Assembly: GCF_002964975.1 (NCBI RefSeq)
Contig: NZ_PSZM01000040.1
Span: forward strand, 186,001-250,000
Direction of reading: 5' to 3'
Source: Apibacter adventoris
GTDB taxonomy: Bacteria; Bacteroidota; Bacteroidia; Flavobacteriales; Weeksellaceae
DNA length: 64,000 nucleotides
Shown here: positions 43,218 to 53,600 of the stretch, piece after piece
Position numbering within the stretch: the first letter of the stretch is position 1
Layout of the letters: every line of letters begins with the position of its first letter
Translations under genes and position numbers: made by a program
Notes under the pieces: model-generated
Told to the model about the DNA's origin: nothing
Seen by the model: the letters and a program-made list of their open reading frames with translations, nothing else
Database searches by the model: none

Positions 43218-43730
43218 TTATTTTTCTATTAAATGTTTCTTATGCTCTTTGATCTTTTTTATTGCCCAATTATAATGGCTTGAAGTAGATGAAACACAAG
43301 AGCTTCCTAAGCTTGTAGTACCTGTCCAGGAAAAATATTTCTTTGTAAATAATTCCTCGTTTGAAAAAGTTTTAATAAGTTCTATTACCTCCTTATGGCT
43401 GTTTTTCAGTAAGCTGATAGATTGTTTCAAAGAAGTATTTTGGTGTTTTTTCCAGAACTCAATATTCATTTGAGGATATGTTTTCCAATTGTATGGTTCT
43501 GGCAAGAAATTGACTTTTTTTCCAGACTGATTAGAATGTATCCAGTTCAAGAGTAGTTTATGCCATTCATAGAGGTGTATTAAAACATCCCTGATGTTTC
43601 TGTCTCTATCTTCAAAAGAGAATGTTTCTTCTTGCTCTTTTTCCGTCATAGAATTTATAAGGTTAAATAGTTTATTGAAACTATCTTCGCTAGCTTGTAT
43701 TAATTGTTCTTTTGTTGTAGGACGTGCCAT
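43218..43730 (-). CDS. ClbS/DfsB family four-helix protein
   Basis: A 170-residue protein beginning MARPTTKEQLIQASEDSFNKL, the characteristic start of the ClbS/DfsB family (DinB-like four-helix bundle). Other hallmarks are RNIRDVLIHLYEWHKLLLNWI, FLPEPYNWKTYPQMN and the C-terminal SSTSSHYNWAIKKIKEH. ClbS protects colibactin producers by hydrolysing the genotoxin's cyclopropane; the broader family is found in many non-producers with unknown substrates. It is the last gene of a three-gene minus-strand unit with an AraC-GyrI regulator and a zinc-ribbon-like protein, which suggests a response to a small toxic molecule (inference). Confidence 0.85.
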   Translation of the reverse strand: MARPTTKEQLIQASEDSFNKLFNLINSMTEKEQEETFSFEDRDRNIRDVLIHLYEWHKLLLNWIHSNQSGKKVNFLPEPYNWKTYPQMNIEFWKKHQNTSLKQSISLLKNSHKEVIELIKTFSNEELFTKKYFSWTGTTSLGSSCVSSTSSHYNWAIKKIKEHKKHLIEK

Positions 43731-43768
43731 GATTTATTTATTTTATTGAATAGACCAACGTTTGAGAG

Positions 43769-44017
43769 TTAAAAAGTAAATTTCATATTTTTAATAGCTT
43801 GCTCTTTCGTATATACGATTTCTGAAACTTTATTAAATTCATATACAAATTGTGCACAATGTTCTCTCATTTGTTCCATCGTACAATCCATTGTAAAAGC
43901 TCCTTCTTTAAAATAATAGCAGCAATATTCATCATTCATGCTTCCATCCAGATTAGTTCTTTCATCCTCTTGTTTTTTTAACGGCTTTCCAAAACTTTGA
44001 CAATATTTTGTTTCCAT
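43769..44017 (-). CDS. Putative zinc-ribbon protein with degraded cysteine knuckles
   Basis: An 82-residue protein of the small Zn_ribbon_2-type family: METKYCQSFGKPLKKQEDE, LDGSMNDEYCCYYFKEGAF, TMEQMREHCAQFV. Family members normally read CQSCGMPL and YCxYC. Here the second Cys of each knuckle is replaced (CQSF and CCYY), so tetrahedral zinc binding as usual seems impossible with these four positions. CCYY and the later Cys in MDCTMEQ and EHC may substitute, or the protein may no longer bind zinc. Such proteins are often found next to AraC/GyrI regulators. The gene lies 7 bases after the regulator and 38 bases before the ClbS-like gene. Confidence 0.7.
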   Translation of the reverse strand: METKYCQSFGKPLKKQEDERTNLDGSMNDEYCCYYFKEGAFTMDCTMEQMREHCAQFVYEFNKVSEIVYTKEQAIKNMKFTF

Positions 44018-44024
44018 TAATATT

Positions 44025-44873
44025 TTATTTTATTGGAATATAGACTTTTGTAATCTGTTTTTCTTTATTTATATCTGAATAACTTATATATTCCTCAAAC
44101 GTTATTCCATGACGCAAAGTATGATCAAAGTTTATGCTGATATTATTGTATAGTTCCTGAAGTCCTGAATAGTTACCTTTAAGTATATAAACAGCAAATT
44201 TTCCTTTTTGTAATTTAATGGATCCAAACTCTCCAGTCGGAGTAATTTTCTTATTTACAGAAGCACAGGCATAAAAACGACAATATTCAGATTGAGTTAC
44301 GTTAGGATTATCATAACTTAATCCGATATAACGGGTTTCATTAGAGATGGCCTGATTATTTTTAAGAAAACAAACCAACTTGTTCCAGGCTGTTTCATAA
44401 GGTTTATCTTCTCCGTATTTACCAATGATTCTGATATAAATTAATTCCAGATCTTCTTTTTCTTCACAAATTTCGCATTCAAGTGTATTTATTAAATTAT
44501 CACTATTTTTTACATAGCCTTTCAATCTGTCTTGAAAGGTGTTCATATATGCTCTCGGAGATATTCCGAAATGTTTTTTAAAAGCTTTAGAAAAAGATTG
44601 CGGATTATTGTAGCCTACCATTTCAGCAATTTTGCTTAGGTTTATATCCTTTGCTTGCATGTATAATATAGACCGTTCTACACGTTGCCTTGCTATATAA
44701 GTATATATTGATTCATCCAGATATGAATTCATAATACGAAGTAACTGCCGCTGAGATACATGTATTTGTCTGGCTAAGATATCCAATTTTAATGGGTTAT
44801 ATAAATTTGCGCTGATATAATCAATAATATGATTGACTTTTTGCTGATATATACTTTCAGTATTTCTACGCAT
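44025..44873 (-). CDS. AraC-family regulator with GyrI-like effector domain
   Basis: A 282-residue transcription factor. The N-terminal two-helix-turn-helix AraC domain spans about 10-108, with LDILARQIHVSQRQLLRIM, then KIAEMVGYNNPQSFSKAFKKHFGISPRAY. A GyrI-like small-molecule-binding domain fills about 125-282 (DLELIYIRIIGKYGEDKPYETAW, GSIKLQKGKFAVYILKGNYSG, YISYSDINKEKQITKVYIPIK). The Rob/BmrR-like GyrI fold binds hydrophobic drugs or toxins. It heads an apparent operon with the zinc-ribbon-like and ClbS-like genes and is divergent from polA with 184 bases between. Probably a ligand-responsive activator of the two genes. Confidence 0.9.
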   Translation of the reverse strand: MRRNTESIYQQKVNHIIDYISANLYNPLKLDILARQIHVSQRQLLRIMNSYLDESIYTYIARQRVERSILYMQAKDINLSKIAEMVGYNNPQSFSKAFKKHFGISPRAYMNTFQDRLKGYVKNSDNLINTLECEICEEKEDLELIYIRIIGKYGEDKPYETAWNKLVCFLKNNQAISNETRYIGLSYDNPNVTQSEYCRFYACASVNKKITPTGEFGSIKLQKGKFAVYILKGNYSGLQELYNNISINFDHTLRHGITFEEYISYSDINKEKQITKVYIPIK

Positions 44874-45057
44874 TGAATAAATATCTTGGTATCAAAGGTA
44901 AAGATTTTTTACATTTTTATAATTGTCCAATCTCGCCAAATTACATTATCATGTAGTTTAAGCTATATTATAATCTACTATTTTTTCCCTAACAGATCCC
45001 TTAGAATATTTATTTCAAATATCTTATATTTGAAATAAATTAAAATTTCCTAGTTGA

Positions 45058-47874
45058 ATGACGAGTAAGAATTGTGATAATAAATTGTTTCTTTTAGATG
45101 CCTATGCTTTAATATTTAGAGCGTATTATGCTTTTATTAAAAATCCCAGAGTTAATTCTAAAGGAATAAATACCTCTGCCGTATTTGGTTTTACCAATAC
45201 GCTTTTTGATATGATGAAAAAAGAAAAACCTACTCATTTAGCAGTAGTATTTGATGTAGGGGAAACATTCAGGCACAAAGAATACAAAGAATATAAAGCC
45301 AATCGGGAAGAAACTCCGGAAGCTATTCGTATAGCAGTTCCCTATATACATAAAATACTGGAAGCATTGGGAATACCTTGTTTATGGAAAGAAGGATATG
45401 AAGCCGATGATGTAATAGGTACCCTAGCTAAAAAAGCGGAAAAAGAAGGTTTTACTACCTATATGATGACCTCTGATAAAGATTATGCCCAATTAGTATC
45501 AGACCATATATTTGTGTTTAAGCCAGCTTCTCGAGGAAACGACATAGAAATATGGGATGTTGAAAAAGTAAAAGAAAAATTTGAAGTGCAATCACCTTCT
45601 CAGATTATTGATTTTTTAGGAATGATGGGAGACAGTGTAGATAACATACCCGGTATACCCGGTGTGGGAGAAAAAACTGCTAAACAATTCATAAAAGAAT
45701 ATGGAAGTATGGAAAATTTATTTGCTCATTCTTCCGAATTAAAGGGAAAAATGAAGGAACGTATAGAAGAAAATCAGGAATTAGGATTATTATCTAAAAA
45801 ACTGGCTACCATCTGTACGGAAGTACCGATCGATTTTAATTATGAAAGTTACACTGTAGATAACCCCAATATAGATGAAGTAATTAAAATTTTTGAAGAT
45901 CTGGAATTTAGAAATATGATTCAGAACTTTCAGAAAACATATAATATAATAGCTGAAAATGAAAAAGCAGAATATGTAAAAGGAGTAAAGCCCTCTGCCT
46001 CCGCTCAAATTTCTTTATTTGAAGATGAAGTGGTCCAACAGGCAGAAAAATCTGATAGAAATACTCTTAGTAATACCGAACATTTCTATCAACTCGCAGA
46101 TACTCCTATGGCGATAAAATTATTATTAGATAAATTACATAAACAAAAAATTGTATGCTTTGATACGGAAACCACTTCTACAGATTCTATGCTTGCAGAG
46201 CTGGTAGGTATTTCTTTTTCCTATGAAAAAGGAAAAGGATACTACATTCCTTTCAACCCTAAAGACAAAGAAAATACACAAAAACTTATAGAAATAGTAC
46301 AACCGTTTTTTGAAAATGAAAGCATACTGAAAGTCGGGCAGAATTTGAAATATGATTGCAAAGTATTAAGAAAATATGGACTAGAAGTTAAAGGAACCTT
46401 ATTTGATACAATGATAGCCCATTATCTGATAAATCCAGACGGAAGACATGGCATGGATATTTTAGCGGAAACAGAGCTAAATTACCAACCGGTTTCTATA
46501 GAATCTCTAATAGGAAAAAAAGGAAAAAATCAAAATCTGTTTTCCATGGTTCCTTTAGAAGAACAAAAAGAATATGCTGTAGAAGATTCAGATATTACCC
46601 TACAGCTTAAAAATAAATTTGAACCCCGGTTAGCTAAAGATAACCTTAAAAAACTTTTTGATGACATTGAAATGCCTTTGATGCGTGTGTTAACAGATAT
46701 GGAATGGGAGGGTATTAATTTGGATATAAGTGCATTAAAAGAAATGTCTAAAGAATTAGTTCAAGATATACTCCGATTAGAAAAAGAAATTTATTCTCTG
46801 GCAGGTGATGAATTTAATATAAATTCTCCTAAACAATTAGGAGATATTATATTTGATAAAATGAAACTTGGGGATAAACCCAAAAAAACAAAATCCGGAC
46901 AATATGCTACAGGAGAAGATGTTTTATTGAAACTGGCACACAAACATAAAATTATTGATCTATTATTAGAATATCGTCAATTACAAAAATTAAAATCTAC
47001 CTATGTAGATGCTTTGCCGGATGAAGTGAACTCTTTTACAGGAAGAGTACATACCACCTTTGCTCAAACAGTAGCCGCTACCGGAAGGTTGGCTTCTAAT
47101 AATCCTAATTTACAAAATATCCCGATTCGTACAGAAAGAGGACAGGAAGTACGGAAAGCTTTTATTGCTAAAGATGCACATCATAAAATTATTTCTGCCG
47201 ATTATTCCCAAATTGAGTTACGCATTATTGCTGCCATGAGTAAAGACCCTACAATGATATCTTCCTTTAAAAGAGGAGAAGATTTTCACAAATCCACAGC
47301 AGCTAAGGTTTTTCATATACCTTTAGATCAGGTTTCCCGAGAACAACGTTCTCATGCAAAAACAGTTAATTTTGGTATTATTTATGGGGTTTCAGCTTTC
47401 GGGTTGAGCGAACAGACCGGACTTTCTCGCTCCGAATCCAAATCTCTTATAGATGCATATTATGAAGCTTATCCGGTACTGAAACAATATATAGGAAATC
47501 AGGTAAATATTGCCCGTAAAAATGGATATGTTGAAACTCTTTTAGGCAGGCGCAGATATTTACCCGATATACATTCCCACAATTCCATTGTCCGTTCTCA
47601 TGCCGAACGAAATGCGGTAAATGCCCCTATACAGGGAACTGCAGCAGATGTAATTAAAATTGCAATGATTCGGATTCATGATTTGTTAAAAGAAAAAAAC
47701 TTTCAAACCAGGCTCTTGTTACAAGTACATGATGAATTGGTTTTTGACGCTCCCAATGAAGAAGTCAAAGAAATATCCCAACTGATAAAAACTACTATGG
47801 AAAATGCCTTAAAAATAGAAGTCCCTTTAGTGGTAGATGTAGGAGTGGGACAAAACTGGCTGGAAGCGCATTAA
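45058..47874 (+). CDS. polA: DNA polymerase I
   Basis: A 938-residue family A DNA polymerase acting in Okazaki fragment processing and repair. The 5'-3' exonuclease domain (about 1-290) starts FLLDAYALIFRAYYAF and contains MTSDKDYAQLV and GVGEKTAKQFI. The 3'-5' exonuclease domain is intact (CFDTETTSTD near 368, GQNLKYDCKVL, YAVEDSDITL). The polymerase domain has motif A ADYSQIELRI near 714, motif B RSHAKTVNFGIIYG and motif C LQVHDELVFDAP near 892. Length and residues are normal, and all three activities are expected. Confidence 0.97.
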   Translation: MTSKNCDNKLFLLDAYALIFRAYYAFIKNPRVNSKGINTSAVFGFTNTLFDMMKKEKPTHLAVVFDVGETFRHKEYKEYKANREETPEAIRIAVPYIHKILEALGIPCLWKEGYEADDVIGTLAKKAEKEGFTTYMMTSDKDYAQLVSDHIFVFKPASRGNDIEIWDVEKVKEKFEVQSPSQIIDFLGMMGDSVDNIPGIPGVGEKTAKQFIKEYGSMENLFAHSSELKGKMKERIEENQELGLLSKKLATICTEVPIDFNYESYTVDNPNIDEVIKIFEDLEFRNMIQNFQKTYNIIAENEKAEYVKGVKPSASAQISLFEDEVVQQAEKSDRNTLSNTEHFYQLADTPMAIKLLLDKLHKQKIVCFDTETTSTDSMLAELVGISFSYEKGKGYYIPFNPKDKENTQKLIEIVQPFFENESILKVGQNLKYDCKVLRKYGLEVKGTLFDTMIAHYLINPDGRHGMDILAETELNYQPVSIESLIGKKGKNQNLFSMVPLEEQKEYAVEDSDITLQLKNKFEPRLAKDNLKKLFDDIEMPLMRVLTDMEWEGINLDISALKEMSKELVQDILRLEKEIYSLAGDEFNINSPKQLGDIIFDKMKLGDKPKKTKSGQYATGEDVLLKLAHKHKIIDLLLEYRQLQKLKSTYVDALPDEVNSFTGRVHTTFAQTVAATGRLASNNPNLQNIPIRTERGQEVRKAFIAKDAHHKIISADYSQIELRIIAAMSKDPTMISSFKRGEDFHKSTAAKVFHIPLDQVSREQRSHAKTVNFGIIYGVSAFGLSEQTGLSRSESKSLIDAYYEAYPVLKQYIGNQVNIARKNGYVETLLGRRRYLPDIHSHNSIVRSHAERNAVNAPIQGTAADVIKIAMIRIHDLLKEKNFQTRLLLQVHDELVFDAPNEEVKEISQLIKTTMENALKIEVPLVVDVGVGQNWLEAH

Positions 47875-47906
47875 TTGAATTATAAAAAAGATAGTTATAG
47901 ATTGAT

Positions 47907-47930
47907 TATATCCGGCTATTGTCGGATATA
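47907..47930 (+). terminator. Weak hairpin downstream of polA
   Basis: TATATCCG (47907-47914) pairs with CGGATATA (47923-47930) around an 8-base loop. There is no clean T-tract. Confidence 0.4.
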
Positions 47931-48082
47931 AATCATATATATTAAAGTTTAGGTAGGAGGGGAAAATAATTCAGGAAAAAAAACTTTCTCCTAATTATAA
48001 TGATTATTTACTCTTCGTCGGTAAATTCTTGGTGTTTTTACAATCCTTGAATAGATATTAAAGTATATTTTTTTATCATAGT

Positions 48083-49030
48083 TTAGATTTTAGCTCCATT
48101 AATTTTAATAATAACTTTTCCTGTTGTTCTTGAACTTTCAGCGTATTTATGGGCATCAACAATTTGATTTAATGTAAAAATTTTATCAATATGAACATGT
48201 ATTTTTTTTTCTTCAACAAGACGATATAAATCAGTAAGTGCTTTTTTATAAGGATAGACATAAACAAATTTTACTTTCGATGGGTACAAAAGCATATCTT
48301 TAATAAGAGAAAAGGAGATATTCGTGTCTATAAAATATCCTCTAGGATTTAATATTGGCTTGATCTCATTTACTGATGTATTTGAAACAACATCGAATAT
48401 TATGTCATACTTCTTCGAAGATTCTCTAAAATTTTCAGTTTCATAATTAATGGTATGATCTGCACCCAATTGCCGGCAAAACAATTCATTTTTTCCACTA
48501 GATACAGATGTAACCTCTGCTCCGTATGCTTTCGCCAATTGAATAGCTAAATGGCCAACTCCGCTACTCCCTCCATTAATTAAAACAGATTGTCCTTTCC
48601 GTAATTTGGCTTTCTCAATAAGTGATATCCAAGCAGTGACTCCAGCCATAGGAATTCCGGCCAATTCTTTTAAGTCCATTGCTGAATTCACTGTAATACA
48701 TTGATTTACTGACAACAGCACACACTCGCTATGAGCCCCGCCTTTTAGAGTAGGTAATAATCCGAGAATTATATCTCCTTTTTTATATTGAACAACATTA
48801 CTTGGGACATTTATAACTTCTCCTACAATATCATATCCTAAATCAGTATTAAACATTTTTGTGAAAAATCTAAAATCTCCTCTCCTGTATTTCCAATCAA
48901 CTGCATTTATCGAAGAAAATAACACTTTGACAAGAATTTTATCTTTTTGACCTTTCAAATCTATATTGTCAATATTCACAATTTTTAAAACATTGGGATC
49001 TCCACACTTATTATATATTACCTTTTTCAT
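48083..49030 (-). CDS. NAD(P)-dependent MDR oxidoreductase (quinone oxidoreductase-like)
   Basis: A 315-residue medium-chain dehydrogenase/reductase of the zinc-free group. The N-terminal GroES-like domain has NAVDWKYRRGDFRFF and YDIVGEVINVPSNVVQYKKGD. The Rossmann domain carries VLINGGSSGVGHLAIQLAKAYGAEVTSV near 150, which binds NADPH, and LGADHTINYETE. Ligands of the catalytic zinc found in alcohol dehydrogenases are absent. Such enzymes reduce quinones or enals. A TetR regulator is encoded 400 bases upstream on the same strand, but an intervening bidirectional terminator makes them separate units. Confidence 0.88.
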   Translation of the reverse strand: MKKVIYNKCGDPNVLKIVNIDNIDLKGQKDKILVKVLFSSINAVDWKYRRGDFRFFTKMFNTDLGYDIVGEVINVPSNVVQYKKGDIILGLLPTLKGGAHSECVLLSVNQCITVNSAMDLKELAGIPMAGVTAWISLIEKAKLRKGQSVLINGGSSGVGHLAIQLAKAYGAEVTSVSSGKNELFCRQLGADHTINYETENFRESSKKYDIIFDVVSNTSVNEIKPILNPRGYFIDTNISFSLIKDMLLYPSKVKFVYVYPYKKALTDLYRLVEEKKIHVHIDKIFTLNQIVDAHKYAESSRTTGKVIIKINGAKI

Positions 49031-49385
49031 AATAATTTTACTATTAACTTAAATATTCTGATATATCTTTAACTCTTGAATATCATACTTTATCTTTTTT
49101 TGAACTAAAATATCTTTTCTTGTTTGTTGCTAATAATATATCAGGCTAATCGTAATGTAATGTTATTTAATTTTCGTTACAACAATACATTTATCAGAAT
49201 ATATATACTGTTTATTATTTTTACACAAACATCTGTAATATAAATATATATAAATTACAAACAGTATGTACGGTACAAATATAAATAAAATAATTACAAT
49301 TATATGGAGAATAAAATTCAAAAAATATAAATGCTTATAAAAAAATAGACAGTATAATACAGAAATAGCTGATTTTTAATACATA
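49031..49385. other. Upstream region of the MDR oxidoreductase gene
   Basis: No gene is visible. A small inverted repeat GTAC-G-GTAC occurs near 49268-49276. It could be a regulator site but this is weak. The rest is AT-rich. Confidence 0.35.
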
Positions 49386-49415
49386 AAAAACTCTGCAATT
49401 TTACGCAGAGTTTTT
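49386..49415. terminator. Bidirectional terminator downstream of the TetR gene
   Basis: AAAAACTCTGC (49386-49396) pairs with GCAGAGTTTTT (49405-49415) with an 8-base loop. It ends the minus-strand TetR transcript 18 bases after its stop. Confidence 0.8.
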
Positions 49416-49433
49416 CATAGTTAAATGAAAACA

Positions 49434-50042
49434 TCACTTTCGTTTAATTAGTTCATATATAGTAAAAAGTTCTCTTTTTAAAAGCTCTGTATCACATCCA
49501 TTTTCACTGGTAACATCCGTATAAGCATGTCCTAGATATATTTTCTCGAAAACTAAAGCCATAGCTTCGCTATCTACTTCAATGATCTCCTCTTTCTCAA
49601 TAGCTTTTTTTATTACTTGTTGCCATATTTTTATTTCTGTAGCAACCCATTGTTTCGATATTTCAGCATAATTTGCATAATAATATAAAGCTTGCGACTC
49701 AATGTTAAAATGTGCTCTATTGATATTCTTTAATCCATAACTGCGCATCGTCTTCATTGCGACCTCACAATTGTGAATGAATTCAAGGATAAAATTTTTG
49801 AGGCAATCCTTTTCCTGTATTTGTATTTCTAAAGTAGATGATCTACTAAACAATGAAGATTCAATTACTTCGTTAAATAGATTAATCTTAGTTTTTACAT
49901 GATATAATATAGCCCCACGACTAAGGCCGGTAGCTAATTCCAGATCAGAAAATGTTACTTCATCATAAGGCTTTTTACTAAATAGAAGAAATGCCTGAAG
50001 TAGTATCTTTTTTTTAGTATCTGTACATTCCGTCTGTTTCAT
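49434..50042 (-). CDS. TetR/AcrR family transcriptional regulator
   Basis: A 202-residue repressor-type protein. The N-terminal HTH spans about 10-60: KKILLQAFLLFSKKPYDEVTFSDLELATGLSRGAILYHVKTKINLFNEVI in consecutive pieces. The remaining helical domain binds an unknown ligand (CEVAMKTMRSYGLKNINRAHF; EAMALVFEKIYLGHAYTD). A -7 element TACATTTG (minus strand, 50083-50090) lies about 40 bases upstream of the start. Nearby candidates for control are the gene remnant just upstream and the MDR oxidoreductase downstream. It is an intact gene, although the neighbour at 50140 is decayed. Confidence 0.9.
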   Translation of the reverse strand: MKQTECTDTKKKILLQAFLLFSKKPYDEVTFSDLELATGLSRGAILYHVKTKINLFNEVIESSLFSRSSTLEIQIQEKDCLKNFILEFIHNCEVAMKTMRSYGLKNINRAHFNIESQALYYYANYAEISKQWVATEIKIWQQVIKKAIEKEEIIEVDSEAMALVFEKIYLGHAYTDVTSENGCDTELLKRELFTIYELIKRK

Positions 50043-50139
50043 TTTTAGCTGATTATATAATTCTAAATAATAGTTTATCCTACAAATGTAATATTTTTTA
50101 GGTTCAACGCTTTATTTGTGTTTGTTTATGCTTTTTAGT

Positions 50140-50357
50140 TTATTTTAAAACAAAAAAGTATTTACACCCATCACTTTTCCCATTGTCTAGAATGATTGCT
50201 TTATCAAGAAACACTATATCAGGTAGCTGTCTGCATATTAAATTTGAATCGCTTAAATAACAATATCCAATTCGCATATATCATAATTTACGATATGCCG
50301 TGATACAAAAATATCCGAGAAATCTCCAATTTCTGAGATCCTATCTTTATATGCCAT
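50140..50357 (-). pseudogene. Gene remnant, possibly amino-thiazoline carboxylate hydrolase-like, frameshifted
   Basis: A first frame starts with the ATG at 50355-50357 (MAYKDRISEIGDFSDIF, VSRHIVNYDICELDI) and stops. Shifting frame there continues CYLSDSNLICRQLPDIVF, then LDKAIILDNGKSDGCKYFFVLK, ending with a TAA at 50140. Together they give about 72 residues that read like the C-terminal end of a longer protein. The closing pattern (hydroxyl-rich strand, Gly, Cys-x-aromatic-x-Phe) resembles the end of L-2-amino-thiazoline-4-carboxylic acid hydrolase-like proteins, often found near TetR regulators. The family call is tentative; the presence of a decayed coding sequence is better supported. 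The rest of the 50043-50610 gap holds no gene. Confidence 0.4.
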
Positions 50358-50610
50358 TTTTTAACTCTTTCTATTTATTTACTCCAATATTCATGGACTA
50401 TAAACATAAAAAAAACTTCTATTTTTAATATTGTATTTCACATTATGGGAATACCTATTTATACTCTTTTTTAAATTAATATGAACAAAAATAATTTATG
50501 TTATTAAATTATATAAATCAGGAGTTCGTTTTTTATAATAAACATTTTGTAATAGAAATTACTTAATGTACTTTTGGAAGATTTAAAAAAAAAAGAAACG
50601 AATACCAGAA

Positions 50611-53600
50611 ATGAATAAAATCCTGAAACTGCTTTTTTCGACCAAAACTACAGCTGCTTTATTTGCCCTTTTTGCTATAGCTATGGCTTGGGCTACTTTT
50701 ATAGAAAACGATTATGGAACGCCTGTAGCTAAAGCACTAATATACAATGCGAAATGGTTTGAATGTATTATGGTACTTTTAATTTTAAACTTTATAGGTA
50801 ATATTAAAAGATATCAATTATACCAAATGAAAAAGTGGCCTATCTTGGTTTTTCATCTGGCTTTTATATTTATATTTATTGGCGGAGCTATTACACGATA
50901 TGTAAGTTATGAGGGCACTATGCACATAAGAGAAGGAGAGATGAGTAATGAAGTAATATCTGAAGGTACATTTTTTAAAGTACAAATATCTAATGACAAA
51001 GGAGATACTCGAGCCTATCAGGATATTCCTTTTATTCTTACCCCCAAGAATATTCCAGTCCTTTTAAAACCATTTCAAAGTGATTTTAAAGCGCAATATG
51101 ATTTTTTAGGGAAAAAAGTAAAACTTAAAACCACCAGTTATATTCCCCGAGCGCAAGATTCAATACAACCTTCTGCAAAAGGAAAACCAATATTGCAATT
51201 AGTAACTATCGGAGAAGAAGGACGTAAAAATATATATATTGAAGAAGGTACCGCTAAACAAGTACAAAATGCAATGGTTAGTTTTAATGTAAATATTCCG
51301 CAAGCTATAAATATAACAGTGAATAACGGTGAATTAAGAATATCTTCCCCTATGATGGGCAGATATATGATCATGTCTACACAAGAAGAAAAATCGGTAG
51401 AAGGTGAAGGAAAAATACAACCTTTCCACTTAGGTAGCCTATATCAATTTCCCAATGCAAGTTTTGTTGTACCAAAAGTACCTTTTACTGGGAAAATAAT
51501 TTTTTATGAAGGAGATAAGAATAAAAATCAAACTGATCCCGATTTAATTTTTATGCAGGTTTCCACCGACAAAGAAACCAAAGAAATTTCATTTTATGGA
51601 AAAAAAGGAATAACGGGAGTGCAAAAACAGGTTTTTATAGATAATCTCTTAGTTTCTATAGGCTACGGATCTAAAATATATAAAACAGAACCGTTTTATC
51701 TAAAACTCAACAAATTCACTATGGACCATTATCCGGGAAGCAACAGTCCTTCCGCCTATGAATCTGAAGTGTCAATAGTTGATAACGGACAGGAAACTCC
51801 TTTTAAAATATATATGAATCATATTTTAAACTATAAAGGATTTAGATTTTTTCAATCTAGCTTTGATCCTGACTTAAAAGGAACTATTCTTTCTGTAAAT
51901 CATGATTTTTGGGGAACTACAATTACCTATATCGGTTATGCTCTTTTATTTTTAGGAATGTTCGTTACTCTTTTTTGGAAAGGAACCAGGTTTTGGAAAC
52001 TTAATGACCAGTTAAAAAAAATAGCCAAAAATAAAAACTCATTAGCAATAATACTTTTATTGATAAGTGCAATATCATTTTCTCAAACGTTAAATTCTAA
52101 GTCGGAAGAACATACTCATATACAAGCAGAAGAATCTTTAAAAACGAATGAAGAACCACTAACTAAGATGCAACCTACAGCAGAAAATGCCCATAGCCAC
52201 CCTAAAGAAGAAACAACTGAAAGAATACCATTGCACCCCTTAGATCCCGAAAAATTTGCGGCTTCTGTTAAAATACCTAAATCACATTCCGATAAATTTG
52301 GTTCTTTATTAGTACAGTCATTTGAAGGAAGAATAGAGCCAACTAATACTCTGGCTTTGGAAATACTTAGGAAATTATATAAAAAAGATAAATTTTATAA
52401 TCTGGATGCCAATCAATTCTTAATATCGATTTCTTTAGATCCCCTAAATTGGGCACAAGTGCCATTTATTAAAGTTGGAAAAAGAGGGGGAGAAGAATTA
52501 AAAAATAAAACCCAATCCAATAAGGAAGGATATACAACCCTGATGAATTTATATCCTCCGGGGCCAGATGGGAAACCTTACTTTGTATTGGAAGAAGATT
52601 TTAGGAAAGCCTTTGCAAAAAAACCGGCAGATCAATCTAATTATGATAAGGAGGTGATCGAGATTAATGATAAATTACAGGTTATGCAGGCACTCATAAG
52701 TGGTCAATTTCTAAGATTTGTTCCTATAAAAAATGATCCTAAACATACATGGATTTCTTGGCAAAATGTTGAATTAGAAACCGATCCTGAAGCTTTAGAG
52801 TTGATCGGAGGATATTTTATGTCTGTTATGAAAGCAGAAAAAGACGGAAACTGGAAGCAGGCTGACATACAATTAAAAAAAATAGAAGATTATCAATATA
52901 AATGGGGGAAAGAGGTTATTCCTTCAAAAGCAAAAATACAATGGGAAATTCGATATAATAATTGGAATATTTTTTTTAAAATAATGATTCTTTATGCATT
53001 TTTAGGAATTTTGTTGTTAATTATTGCATTTTTGAAACTATTTAAACCAAAATCAAAATTTCTCACTTTTTCCGAATTTATTTTATTAGGTATAGTAATT
53101 ATTGCTTTTTTAATACATGGATTGGGGTTAGGTGTGAGGTGGTATGTATCGGGACATGAACCCTGGTCTAATGGATATGAAGCAGTTATGTTTATTAGCT
53201 GGATTAGCATATTTGCAGGATTTCTTCTTTACAGAAACCGAAATGGATTTATACCGGCTGCCGGCTGCTTAGTTGCCGTAATTCTTATGGGTTTTGCCCA
53301 CGGAGGTGATCAAATGAACCCACAAATCACGCCCTTGGTGCCGGTTCTAAAATCTTATTGGCTAATGATTCATGTAGCCATAATCACCTCTAGTTACGGT
53401 TTCTTTGGATTAAGTGCCCTTATAGGCATGGTAGTTTTATTACTTTTTGTTGTTAGTAATAAAAAAATATCGCATACTGTAGAAAACTCTATAAAAGAGT
53501 TAACAATAGTTAATGAAATATCACTGACCCTTGGTATTTTTATGCTTACAATTGGTACTTTTTTAGGCGGAATGTGGGCTAATGAAAGTTGGGGGCGCTA

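Noticed and set aside
49268-49276. GTACGGTAC as the TetR operator
   Set aside because: Arms of only four bases around one base; too short to claim, and not near the TetR gene's own promoter.
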